From assembly GCA_015062235.1 (NCBI GenBank), contig SUUZ01000002.1:124001-188000 (forward strand): a DNA stretch of 64,000 nt, written 5' to 3'. Under the pieces are notes generated by a model. The model was not told the DNA's origin. It searched no databases and was given only the letters and a program-made list of their open reading frames with translations. Source of the DNA: Alphaproteobacteria bacterium. Lineage in GTDB: Bacteria > Pseudomonadota > Alphaproteobacteria > RF32 > CAG-239. Positions 54,187 to 62,836 of this stretch are shown one piece after another (positions within the stretch are counted from its first letter, which is position 1; each line of letters starts with the position of its first letter). The translations under genes and the position numbers were made by a program.

Positions 54187-54215
54187 AATCTCCGCAAATT
54201 AGCGGAGATTTTTTT
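54187..54215. terminator. Terminator after the DUF2934 gene
   Basis: AATCTCCGC and GCGGAGATT with a 6-nt loop and a following T-run; convergent with the methyltransferase gene. Confidence 0.88.
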
Positions 54216-55347
54216 ATGCTTTTATTGCCAAAACCACACGACCTTTTATGTCTTTTTCACCTTCTTTACGAAGTATTTTTTCTTCATTTTTTAATATGGC
54301 AAATTTGTTTTTTTGTAATAGTTTTTCAACATATTTTGGGGAATGAACAAAACGAGATGATGGCATTAAAAAAAAGTCGTTTTCATTTTCATTATTTAAC
54401 GAATATGTGAATGAAAAAATACCATTACTTAAAATAGAATCAGCAATATTTTTAAACAGAGAATCCAATGAACCAAAATAAGTAAAAACGTCTGAAGAAA
54501 CAATCACATCAAACACACATTTTACACTGCTAAAACAATCAGTTATATCCTCTTTCAAAAGCCGATAATAAACTTTTTTTTCAGATGCTTTATCAAGCAT
54601 TTTTTGCGAAATATCTACTCCTGTTATTTGACAATTTTTGATATATTTTTTAATAGCCTGACCACACAAACCACTACCACAACCCACATCTAAAATTTGT
54701 AAATTTTGATGATTTTTTCTTGAATAAAATTCATATAAATTTTGAGCAATAAGTTGTGGCGAATCATATTGTAATTCAGCTAAAATATTATCAAAATCTG
54801 ATGCAAAAACATCAAATAACTCCTCTACATATTTTGGCTCTGAGCGGGTAAAATTTTTATCATAAAAAAATGAATTGTAACACTGCTTTGCAATAGCATT
54901 TGTGGGAAATTTTTGATACCATTTTTTTAATAAAGAATCCGTTGTTTCTCGTCCTAAATTATCTGCTATTTCGTATATGGTATATGCTAGATTTAGGTGG
55001 TGTTCATTTTCTTCTTGTCCACAGATTACAGCCTTCCACGCCGCATCTAAAGATAGATTATAATCATTGTTTTTTTGTGCTGCTTGAGACAGATAATTAT
55101 ACCACCATGGATTATTGGAATCGAGACTAATTATTTCTTGAAAAAAAGGAATCGATAAATCATATTTTTGAAGTTCAAAATATGATGTTGCAAGATTTGC
55201 TTTTGCCGCAAAATTTTTAGAATCTAATTTGAGAATTTTTTGATATAACTTTATAGCTTTAGCAAATTTTTTTGCAGAGTAAAATTGATTAGCTTTCTGT
55301 AGGAGCATTTTAATTTGTTGAGGCTTATTTTTTAAAAATATAAACAC
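54214..55347 (-). CDS. TPR-containing SAM-dependent methyltransferase
   Basis: The N-terminal half (about 14-150) has tetratricopeptide-like helices (KFAKAIKLYQKILKLDSKNFAAKANLATSYFEL). After a linker, a class I methyltransferase begins near residue 195. Motif I is ILDVGCGSGLCG, motif II ITGVDISQKMLDKA, and VFDVIVSSDVFTYFG follows. GTG at 55347 is the likely start, because AAGGA stands seven bases before it. The layout resembles predicted TPR-methyltransferases of alphaproteobacteria. The substrate is unknown. Confidence 0.85.
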   Translation of the reverse strand: MFIFLKNKPQQIKMLLQKANQFYSAKKFAKAIKLYQKILKLDSKNFAAKANLATSYFELQKYDLSIPFFQEIISLDSNNPWWYNYLSQAAQKNNDYNLSLDAAWKAVICGQEENEHHLNLAYTIYEIADNLGRETTDSLLKKWYQKFPTNAIAKQCYNSFFYDKNFTRSEPKYVEELFDVFASDFDNILAELQYDSPQLIAQNLYEFYSRKNHQNLQILDVGCGSGLCGQAIKKYIKNCQITGVDISQKMLDKASEKKVYYRLLKEDITDCFSSVKCVFDVIVSSDVFTYFGSLDSLFKNIADSILSNGIFSFTYSLNNENENDFFLMPSSRFVHSPKYVEKLLQKNKFAILKNEEKILRKEGEKDIKGRVVLAIKA

Positions 55348-55434
55348 ATTATTTTCCTTTTGAAGCTAGTATCCGACCTAATATAACATAAAAAACATAT
55401 ACATAATCGAGAAATATAAAAACCTTAATCTTTA

Positions 55435-56763
55435 TTAAATAATTTCACAACACCATTTTTTGCGTTTTATATACCAATATGAAATAAACAATATTATTAT
55501 GTAATAATAAAATTCTGTTGTCCAACTCCAAGCCAAACCCATATCAAACTTAACAACAATTAAACGTATTGCAATAACGTAAACTATAGATGATATAGTT
55601 TCGATTAAAAGAGCTATTTTTGTTTTTCCTGTCCCGAAAATTGCATAAAAATATATTAGTGCAGGCAATGCAAAAATGTAAGGTATCAGCATAGCATAAA
55701 ATGGGGGAATAGCCTGTTCAATTATATCTATATCATTAGTATAAATTCCTATAATTAACTTAGGAAAAAAACACATTAACAAAAAACATATATAATAAGG
55801 AACTGCTCCAAATTTAATAGTTCTAAATATAGTGGATAACACTTCTCTATCTTTTCCTGCACCTATTAAATTGCTAACCATTGATGATATTACCACGGAT
55901 AAAGCACTTGCAATAACAAAAGGAACCGAAGATATTGATCTTAAAATATTTGAAATTGCTAGGGCTTTTGTTCCAAGTTTTTCTATTTCAATGAAGAAAT
56001 ACAACCATGTTCCCCAATTTAAGAAATTTTGAAACATAATCCAAATAGATAGTCTAAATATGTTGTTAAATAAGGATTGTTTCCATAATAAAAATTTGTG
56101 AAAACCATATTTATTCACGCCAATCTTTATCATCAAAATAATCATAAAATATATGAAAGTAATAACCTCTGCCAAAACTGATGCTATTGCAGCACCTTCT
56201 AACCCTAAAGGCTTAATTCCCAAACCTCCAAATATGAACCAATAATCAAATATAAAATTTGTAATAAGCATTATAAATGATGCTGTAAAGATATATTTTG
56301 TGTTATTTATTGCCACAAAAAATGATTTAAAAACAGTTGTCACTCCGCTAAAAATTAGCCCCCAACATCGTGGTAATAAATATGCCAAAACAGCAATACG
56401 TACAACATTATCATTTACTATTAGTTTTAATATGTCATACGAAAATAAGTAGAAAAATGCTATACTCAGTAATGATAATACTAATATAAAGTTGTTTGTT
56501 TGATAAAAAACGTGGGCTATTTTGATATAGTTTTTTTCACCATTTCGGCGAGCCATTATGATTTGTGCACCAACAGCAAAACTTTGAGACAACATAAATA
56601 CAAACAAATATATAACACCGCCTAAAGCAGATGCGGCAAGTTCAACTTCTCCAACACGCCCTAAGAATACCGTATCTGTCATTCCTACCAACACCTGAAC
56701 AAGCATTCCAAGTATTAGTGGGTATGATATCTTAAATATTTTTTTATAATCGTATGTTTGCAT
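55435..56763 (-). CDS. MATE family efflux transporter
   Basis: This 442-residue protein has twelve predicted membrane helices. It starts KISYPLILGMLVQVLVGMTDTVFLGRVGEVELAA, the MATE signature, and has QSFAVGAQIIMARRNG in helix 2. MATE proteins export cationic drugs or metabolites using a sodium or proton gradient. No Shine-Dalgarno sequence is obvious. It lies downstream of tRNA-Pro on the other strand. The substrate is unknown. Confidence 0.93.
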   Translation of the reverse strand: MQTYDYKKIFKISYPLILGMLVQVLVGMTDTVFLGRVGEVELAASALGGVIYLFVFMLSQSFAVGAQIIMARRNGEKNYIKIAHVFYQTNNFILVLSLLSIAFFYLFSYDILKLIVNDNVVRIAVLAYLLPRCWGLIFSGVTTVFKSFFVAINNTKYIFTASFIMLITNFIFDYWFIFGGLGIKPLGLEGAAIASVLAEVITFIYFMIILMIKIGVNKYGFHKFLLWKQSLFNNIFRLSIWIMFQNFLNWGTWLYFFIEIEKLGTKALAISNILRSISSVPFVIASALSVVISSMVSNLIGAGKDREVLSTIFRTIKFGAVPYYICFLLMCFFPKLIIGIYTNDIDIIEQAIPPFYAMLIPYIFALPALIYFYAIFGTGKTKIALLIETISSIVYVIAIRLIVVKFDMGLAWSWTTEFYYYIIILFISYWYIKRKKWCCEII

Positions 56764-56887
56764 TTTTTAACCGATATATATTTGAAATATATATTATGTT
56801 TCTAAATAAAAGATTAAAAGAAAAACTTGTTTATTTTTTTGCTTGAGTTCTTAAAAAAATATGCTACTAATGGCAGACAGAGTGTAA

Positions 56888-56964
56888 CGGACTGTAGCTC
56901 AGTCTGGTAGAGCGCTTCGTTCGGGACGAAGAAGTCGCTGGTTCGAATCCAGTCAGTCCGACCA
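56888..56964 (+). tRNA. tRNA-Pro (anticodon CGG)
   Basis: Acceptor CGGACTG/CAGTCCG pairs perfectly and has the C1-G72 pair typical of bacterial tRNA-Pro. The anticodon loop TTCGGGA gives CGG at 56922-56924, and CCA is encoded. Confidence 0.95.
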
Positions 56965-56973
56965 AATAAAAAC

Positions 56974-57007
56974 AAGGGTAGTACTACTAGGTACTTCCCT
57001 TTTTTTG
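56974..57007 (+). terminator. Terminator after tRNA-Pro
   Basis: AAGGGTAGTAC pairs with GTACTTCCCTT (one mismatch), followed by a T-run. Confidence 0.8.
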
Positions 57008-57099
57008 TGTAAAACAAAGTATTCAATACGAACCAACAAAGAGTATTTTTTGGTATTTCTTTATAAATACTTTTTGAAATTTAATATACAGACTTATAA

Positions 57100-57396
57100 T
57101 TATTTATGCGTATTGGTCTTTAATTGTTCCATTCTTGAAGCAAACCGATGTAGTTTATAATCTTTATGTTCCTCAACCAACTTATCAATACCGTATATCA
57201 TTTTTATCTGAGCGAGCGTTATTTCAACATCTGCGACTTCGTCTGCAATATCTTCAATATTACCGCGATCTCGTAATTCCTTGCACAGTTCTTTAGTTAG
57301 TTCTGACATTTCTTCAATAACCATTATTTTCTGAGATGTATTCCCAAAAAAATCTATAGCATCTTTGTATATTTTAAGTTCGTGTTCTTTTTCCAT
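57100..57396 (-). CDS. MazG-like all-alpha nucleotide pyrophosphohydrolase
   Basis: Small MazG-type enzymes cleave NTPs to NMP and pyrophosphate and clean the nucleotide pool. The metal-binding EExxE pattern is visible (VIEEMSELTKELCKELRD), followed by IEDIADEVADVEITLAQI with the second acidic cluster. I take ATG 57396 (MEKEHELK) as start because GAGAG lies upstream, although the track start is possible. It begins just after the NUDIX gene, so the two are cotranscribed. Confidence 0.83.
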   Translation of the reverse strand: MEKEHELKIYKDAIDFFGNTSQKIMVIEEMSELTKELCKELRDRGNIEDIADEVADVEITLAQIKMIYGIDKLVEEHKDYKLHRFASRMEQLKTNTHK

Positions 57397-57412
57397 AGTT
57401 GCTCTCATTAAA

Positions 57413-57895
57413 TTATTCTTTGATACTTTGCTGAATAGCGGCTATTTTATTTTTATATTTCATTAGAGCTTCTTGATTCTTTGGGGTCCAATTTATAGAA
57501 TAATCGTTTAGATTTACCCACTTAAGTTCTTTTTGTTTCAGTGGCTCTACCACTTTTAACAACGATAAATCTGTTGGCGCACACACAAACCAATGAAGCT
57601 TATATTTATTATTACGTATAGAACCCAATTTCTTTATTATATCAATATTTAGATTTGTTTCTTCTTTTATTTCTCTATGTACAGCGGCATTTAGTGTTTC
57701 ACCAGGTTCTACTTTTCCACCTGGAACGACATATTGAGTATCATTAGTATTGATTACTGTATTTTTCTGAGCGGTTTGCGCTAGAATTTTGTCTTGAGAC
57801 ACAATAACAGCACAAACAACATCTTGGTTGTTACCTTTTAACCTATTGAACACTTCCCAATAGAAAAACTCTTTTAATTTTTGAAAAAAGCTCAT
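57413..57895 (-). CDS. NUDIX hydrolase
   Basis: NUDIX enzymes hydrolyse nucleoside diphosphates linked to other groups, such as oxidised dNTPs or nucleotide sugars. The NUDIX box is clear (GGKVEPGETLNAAVHREIKE then ETN), with an Asn where the last Gly usually stands. A 25-residue N-terminal extension precedes the fold. It is paired with the MazG-like gene, suggesting a joint role in nucleotide housekeeping. Confidence 0.9.
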   Translation of the reverse strand: MSFFQKLKEFFYWEVFNRLKGNNQDVVCAVIVSQDKILAQTAQKNTVINTNDTQYVVPGGKVEPGETLNAAVHREIKEETNLNIDIIKKLGSIRNNKYKLHWFVCAPTDLSLLKVVEPLKQKELKWVNLNDYSINWTPKNQEALMKYKNKIAAIQQSIKE

Positions 57896-57961
57896 ATTTA
57901 TTCTCCTTATTGTCGTTTATTCATTAATAGAATAAGATTGAGTATTTATCAAGTATTTAAA

Positions 57962-58410
57962 AAGCGAAACCGCCTATCCATACAACGGAAGGCGGTTAGT
58001 TTTTAGATAGTTCGTTTTACTGAAAGGTTTTTTACCATGCGTTGCCATTCATCTCTTGCAACTTGTCGGAATATCCTAGCTTTAGGTCTCCTTTCTCATA
58101 TCTCATAAAGATTACAATTCCCAAGCTGTATCAGCCTGTACTCCATCTTTTATGGAAAAAATCTTATCCTATGTGATACGAAACAAAAACTACAAAAAAC
58201 TGCTCTTGGTCTCAGAATGATGATCAGTCAGGCTAAAACCTCAACTCCTAAATTAAAAGCGAAAATTGTTATGCGCAATAAAATTTCAAAAAACGCTAAT
58301 AAAAAAAGAGATTTGTGAGGAACCATAGACAAAGTTTTCAAGTTTATCCGATCCACACTTTGCTTTGTTCTCAATATATTGATATAATTCATACATATTC
58401 TTAAAAAAGT
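57962..58410 (-). other. Apparent minus-strand transcription unit without intact ORF (ncRNA or decayed gene)
   Basis: A strong promoter (58417-58444) and a terminator-like hairpin (57967-57996) bracket about 450 nt with no ORF above 60 codons. Minus-strand frames give short protein-like pieces that stop and shift (KDGVQADTAWEL, MRYEKGDLKLGYSDKLQ, ARDEWQRMVKNLSVKRTI). The plus strand also has a lysine-rich open piece. I found none of the signatures of rnpB, tmRNA, 6S or SRP RNA. This covers most of the 57896-58558 gap; the remainder shows nothing else. Confidence 0.4.
57967..57996. terminator. Hairpin terminator in the gene-free gap
   Basis: AACCGCCT and AGGCGGTT enclose a 14-nt loop. T-runs lie within a few bases on both sides. 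Confidence 0.6.
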
Positions 58411-58416
58411 GCCTTT

Positions 58417-58444
58417 TTTATATAGTATATTTCATTTTTGTCAA
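58417..58444 (-). promoter_or_regulatory. Strong promoter upstream of the ORF-less unit
   Basis: On the minus strand a perfect TTGACA (58439-58444), 16 bp, TATAAA (58417-58422). It closely resembles the ffh promoter. Confidence 0.65.
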
Positions 58445-58558
58445 GTTACATTTCACCTTATATGAATAGCTTCTGATATTTTGAATAATGATTTTATACT
58501 CATAAATTATTAACACTATTTATATTATATTTAACAAACAGTTTGAAGGAAAAGGACT

Positions 58559-59326
58559 ATGTATCATAAAGGATTAAAATTACATTCGACAAATGTAGAT
58601 AATTATTGTGTGGAAATAAAAAAATTATATGAACAAAGAATTTTTGACTATATTGAGCTATTTGCTATTCCTAATAATTTAGAAACTATTGAAAAATGGA
58701 AAAAATTTGATATTCCATATATTATTCATGCACCCTATTTTTCCTATGGTTTTAATTTAGCAGATAAAGAAAAATATTTGCAAAATTCAAAGACATATAA
58801 AGAAGTAAAACAATTTGCTGATGAATTAAATGCGAAATATATAATTTTTCATGGTGGTGTCGATGGTTGTGTTGATGAAACAATTCGCCAACTTAATTTA
58901 TTTAATGAACAAAGAGCCTTGATTGAAAATAAACCATATGTCGCTTATGAGTATCTTGGAGAAGATCATTTTTGTATTGGCTATTGTCCTGAAGAAATTG
59001 CAAAAATAAAACAAGAAACTGGTTGCGGATTTGTGCTAGATTTTGGACATGCTATATGTTCGGCCAATTCACAGAAAAAAGATATCTATAATTATTGTAA
59101 TGAATTTAATTTACTAAAACCTGAAATGTATCATTTGACTGATTCTAAAGATATAACTTCGCAATATGATGATCATTCTCATCTTGGTAAGGGTAGTATG
59201 AATTTAGAAATTATAACTAAAATGATTGCTGATAATTCCATTATAACAATTGAAACAAAGAAAGACTATCCAAACAGTTTGAAGGATTTTGTAGAGGATA
59301 TTGTTGTATTAAATAAATATATATAG
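58559..59326 (+). CDS. Sugar phosphate isomerase/epimerase-like TIM-barrel protein
   Basis: This 255-residue protein resembles the xylose isomerase-like/AP endonuclease 2 fold. Strand ends carry candidate metal ligands: DYIELF near residue 38, IIHAPYF near 58, IIFHGGVDG near 97, VAYEYLGEDH near 127, VLDFGHAI near 161, MYHLTDSK near 191 and a final TIETK near 238. The enzyme substrate is not evident. GGAAAAGGA precedes the ATG. It is monocistronic with a strong terminator. Confidence 0.85.
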   Translation: MYHKGLKLHSTNVDNYCVEIKKLYEQRIFDYIELFAIPNNLETIEKWKKFDIPYIIHAPYFSYGFNLADKEKYLQNSKTYKEVKQFADELNAKYIIFHGGVDGCVDETIRQLNLFNEQRALIENKPYVAYEYLGEDHFCIGYCPEEIAKIKQETGCGFVLDFGHAICSANSQKKDIYNYCNEFNLLKPEMYHLTDSKDITSQYDDHSHLGKGSMNLEIITKMIADNSIITIETKKDYPNSLKDFVEDIVVLNKYI

Positions 59327-59354
59327 AACAGCTTGTAATGCTTGTCTAATAAAC

Positions 59355-59387
59355 AAAACCACCAAACTTTCAATATTGGTGGTTTTT
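59355..59387. terminator. Bidirectional terminator after the TIM-barrel gene
   Basis: AAAACCACCAA and TTGGTGGTTTT, 10-nt loop, between convergent genes. Confidence 0.87.
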
Positions 59388-59390
59388 GAT

Positions 59391-60857
59391 TTATCCTCGT
59401 TGTTTGGAAGAATTTACAGCAACCTTTTTAGATTTTTGGGCTGGTGTTTTAGATAACTTTTTATCTGCAACATCTGCAACTTTATGCCAACTTTCTTCCT
59501 TACCTGTTGTTGAGTTTTGGTTAAGCATTTGCCAAAAATGATATGCTGCAAAAACTGCTGTATTTCTATCCATTTTTATTGAATTATCTTCTGAAGATAT
59601 TATTAAACTATCCATAAATTGTTTTTGCTCTTCTTTAGGCATTCCTACCAAAGCCTTGCTTAATACTTTGTCTAAGTATGCGCACTTATCTTCTAGCGAT
59701 GAAAACTGGTCTAATTCTTCTTCGACAACCTCTAAAAGATACATATTTTTGCTACTACGTCGGTTATACACTAAAGGAACCAATGCTAGTGCATATAAGC
59801 CATCTTTAGTTCGTTTGTCTTGCGGAATATCAACATTAGCTCTAGCTACTGTAGTTTCAATATTAGCAATAATTTGTTTTTTATCAATATTAGTTGCTTT
59901 ACAGATATGTTGCAGAAATTCATCTGCTCCACCTTGATATAGTAAAGCTGTTTGCTCTGCTAAACTTTTTCCCTCTAAATGTTTCTCTAGTAAAGAGATA
60001 AAAAATTCTAGTTTATCAACAATAATTGCTTTTCTTCCTGGGGCTTTAGCACGAAAACTAGCAGTCGATATAGGTACAGATTTTCTTTCTTTATTAGCGC
60101 TACTAGTTAAAATCTGGTAGGTTGAGTCATCATATTCAAATTCGCCATCAGGAACATCTATAGACACTGCATGATAATTATATCTATCTCGAGGATAAAA
60201 AATTAATGTTCCACCACTCATTTTATGGGTTCGAATAAACTCACGAATCGCTGTGTCTGTATTTGCAACTTCGTAAGCAAATGGTTTAACTTCATTGGTG
60301 TTGATGTATGAACGACATAAAGCAGAACTTTCCCTTAAATTTTGCGGAATAATACCTTCTAAACCCATAGCTTTAAGTGCACGATAATCTGCTGCACACT
60401 GGGTAGCCAAACAATGAGATGATATTTGAGACACTCCTACTGCATCACGAAAATTTCTTCTAATTTCTTTGGTTCGACTACGTGGATTTTTTAGCCTGTC
60501 AATTGATGCTGAAAGTGAATCAGTTCTGGCATAGATAAATTCTTTAGCCAAAAGGTTTATTTGAGTATTTATTTCTTCCTTGATAATAGCATTAGCAACA
60601 CTATCTTTTCGCCCTCTATTTTCTAGCATTCCAAGTAATTCGCCACTATCTTTTTGTTCAATTATAGCCGAAGCTAAAATATCTTTAAAACTGGTTTGGG
60701 TTTGAGCCTTGCCACACAATGACACTAAAGTTAGTCCTAAAACTAGACCTACTTTTTTAGTTATTTTTATTCCTGTTTTGACGCCTCTATGCAGACCTTT
60801 ACGTAACTTTATTTTTAATATTTTTAACCTTAATTTTTCTTCATCAGTTAGGTTCAT
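59391..60857 (-). CDS. Hypothetical membrane-anchored protein with possible papain-like (CHAP/NlpC) core
   Basis: I do not recognise this 488-residue protein. A very basic N-terminus is followed by one hydrophobic segment (about 36-50, VGLVLGLTLVSLCG) that could be a signal anchor; the Cys there does not fit a lipobox well. A central region has SSHCLATQCAADYRALKAMG (about 147-166) and GGTLIFYPRDRYNYHAVSI (about 220-240). This Cys then GTLIFYP then His order recalls CHAP/NlpC-P60 amidases, but the match is loose. The C-terminal half is helical with a basic Lys/Ser tail. It is monocistronic, and GGAA precedes the start. Confidence 0.6.
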   Translation of the reverse strand: MNLTDEEKLRLKILKIKLRKGLHRGVKTGIKITKKVGLVLGLTLVSLCGKAQTQTSFKDILASAIIEQKDSGELLGMLENRGRKDSVANAIIKEEINTQINLLAKEFIYARTDSLSASIDRLKNPRSRTKEIRRNFRDAVGVSQISSHCLATQCAADYRALKAMGLEGIIPQNLRESSALCRSYINTNEVKPFAYEVANTDTAIREFIRTHKMSGGTLIFYPRDRYNYHAVSIDVPDGEFEYDDSTYQILTSSANKERKSVPISTASFRAKAPGRKAIIVDKLEFFISLLEKHLEGKSLAEQTALLYQGGADEFLQHICKATNIDKKQIIANIETTVARANVDIPQDKRTKDGLYALALVPLVYNRRSSKNMYLLEVVEEELDQFSSLEDKCAYLDKVLSKALVGMPKEEQKQFMDSLIISSEDNSIKMDRNTAVFAAYHFWQMLNQNSTTGKEESWHKVADVADKKLSKTPAQKSKKVAVNSSKQRG

Positions 60858-60977
60858 TTATTTGTTCCATATTGTTTATATTAATGACATTTTAGCTAAA
60901 ACACTTTAATCTTTGTTATATACTAACTAATTGCTAATAACAAGATGTTTTTTTGTATTTTTTGTCATATACTAACT

Positions 60978-62825
60978 TTAAAAAACTCGATAATGACCAC
61001 GTAATTTTTTGCGCCAAGATTTAACTGGAGTAAATAAAGCTAAACATCTTAAAAACCTTATTTTAATAAGCGACAATATTGGAAAACAAAGTCGATATTT
61101 ACCAATGTTTTCTCTCATTTTATTAAGTTGGTCTTTACTGGTGTTTCCCATATATTCAGCTATTTTAATGAATGAGTAAACATCATCCCACCTAAATTTT
61201 CCTAATGCATATTGGGCTCCTAAACCTTGGATTAGAGCATAGTTTTTGCGGAAAAACCTGCTTTCTTTATATTTTAGAGCATTTACAGCAAATTGGTTAT
61301 CTATTAATTTTAACTTGCCACTTGGCTCTAAAATAAAGTTTTCTGGTCTAATATCACGATGAACACATTTAGCCTCTAACAACGTTATTATAATATCATC
61401 AAATTGTTTAACGATATCATCTTTTTGTTTGTCAGTTAATTGATTGTTTGCAATTAATGATTGCAAGTTATCGCCATTGATAAATTCCATTGCAATAAAT
61501 TTTCTATCTTTATCACAACGATAAAACCAAGGTTTAATAAAGTTATTTTGATTTATGTCATATAATAATTTGGTGAATTTAAATTCATTTTTGCAAGTAT
61601 TTTCTATTCCACCCCATTTGATGAACAGTCTTTCACTGCCTTTATATCCTTCAAAATATGTATAACCAGATGCCCCATAATTATTTATCATAATGGGTTT
61701 AACATCTTGTAGTTCATAGTTATTATGTAAATAATTAATAACAGTATCGGAATCAACAAGTTGATGATTATAGTATACTGTTTGGTCTTTAGGTCGAGTA
61801 AAAATATAGTGCTTGTCAGCCATAAAACTTCGTAACATTTGATAATAGTTATCAAATGGAAATTTTTCTTTGTCAGATGTTGTATTAGGAAAAATTCGTT
61901 TTAACAAACAAGCTACTTTTGTATAGTAATCGCTAGCAATTTTCTTTTTATGTATTACAGCATGATAAATAAGAGAATAAAAATAGTTCTCATCATTTAA
62001 TACATATATGTTATTATCGTTTAAAACCTTTGATGATAGCATTTCTTCTTGCCAATCTTTATGGTAATAATTATCACCAATATGACGAATATCCCAAAAT
62101 ACTTTTTGTTGATTAACTATATTGTAGCAATGAACTCGATTAGGTGTTGCTGTAGCAGGAGTGGCATTCAACAAAAGCATCGTATTAAAGTATTCTGCGG
62201 CTAAAATATCAATATCGCCATGTTCTTTGGTGGTAAATTCTTTGGGCAAACATTCATAATTGCGTAATACTACATAGTTAGTAGTGTTATTTAATAAATA
62301 AAAAACTTCTTCAAGATTGGCAAAACCATTGGTACCTAGCAAGTCTTGATTTATTTGCTGATATTTTTTGTTCCATTTATCTGGGGCTGTTTTTAGATAA
62401 TCATCATAGTTTTTGCCAAGCAACAAAGTAATATCGTGATTAGTTTCTATAACACTGTTGGTTGCATGAATTTTGCTTCCACCTCCAGTTAATTTGCGAT
62501 ATTTTTCTTTTAAATTAAAAATATTTACATTAACTTTTTCATGACCACGAGATGTTTCAACATATTCGTAATTAGGCTGTTTATCTAAAACCGTAATAAG
62601 CAAAAATCGCCCATCACCACATTCTTGTTGTTTTTTAGAATTGTTATCTAACTTTACGCCATAAAATCTGGTAAAATTTTTAGCAATATTTTTCTTATTC
62701 CAAGCAATATCAAAACATTCAAGTATAGTCAGATTTTTTTGAATATCTTCTAAAATTTGTTTTTCTTTCGAACGAGCATTTTGCCACAAAACAATTAAAT
62801 GAAGTTCTGGTTGGTTATTACTCAT
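60978..62825 (-). CDS. Three-part protein: unknown N-domain, nucleotidyltransferase-like domain, kinase-like domain
   Basis: The 615 residues fall into three parts. The first 140 or so are unrecognised (YRKLTGGGSKIHATNS and ETNHDITLLLG stand out). Next, about 180-330, is a nucleotidyltransferase-like region with YVVLRNYECLP and HGDIDIL. The last, about 370-580, resembles protein or LPS-core kinases: LFIKWGG with a Lys, CVHRDIRPENFIL (catalytic loop), then LIDNQFA in place of DFG. It is 11 bases downstream of a glycosyltransferase gene, with AAGGAG before the ATG, so a role in surface polysaccharide synthesis is likely but inferred. Confidence 0.75.
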   Translation of the reverse strand: MSNNQPELHLIVLWQNARSKEKQILEDIQKNLTILECFDIAWNKKNIAKNFTRFYGVKLDNNSKKQQECGDGRFLLITVLDKQPNYEYVETSRGHEKVNVNIFNLKEKYRKLTGGGSKIHATNSVIETNHDITLLLGKNYDDYLKTAPDKWNKKYQQINQDLLGTNGFANLEEVFYLLNNTTNYVVLRNYECLPKEFTTKEHGDIDILAAEYFNTMLLLNATPATATPNRVHCYNIVNQQKVFWDIRHIGDNYYHKDWQEEMLSSKVLNDNNIYVLNDENYFYSLIYHAVIHKKKIASDYYTKVACLLKRIFPNTTSDKEKFPFDNYYQMLRSFMADKHYIFTRPKDQTVYYNHQLVDSDTVINYLHNNYELQDVKPIMINNYGASGYTYFEGYKGSERLFIKWGGIENTCKNEFKFTKLLYDINQNNFIKPWFYRCDKDRKFIAMEFINGDNLQSLIANNQLTDKQKDDIVKQFDDIIITLLEAKCVHRDIRPENFILEPSGKLKLIDNQFAVNALKYKESRFFRKNYALIQGLGAQYALGKFRWDDVYSFIKIAEYMGNTSKDQLNKMRENIGKYRLCFPILSLIKIRFLRCLALFTPVKSWRKKLRGHYRVF

Positions 62826-62836
62826 ATTTTGCTCCT

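Noticed and set aside
57962-58410. rnpB, ssrA or 6S RNA in the gene-free gap
   Set aside because: None of the conserved RNase P, tmRNA or 6S sequence signatures could be found on either strand.
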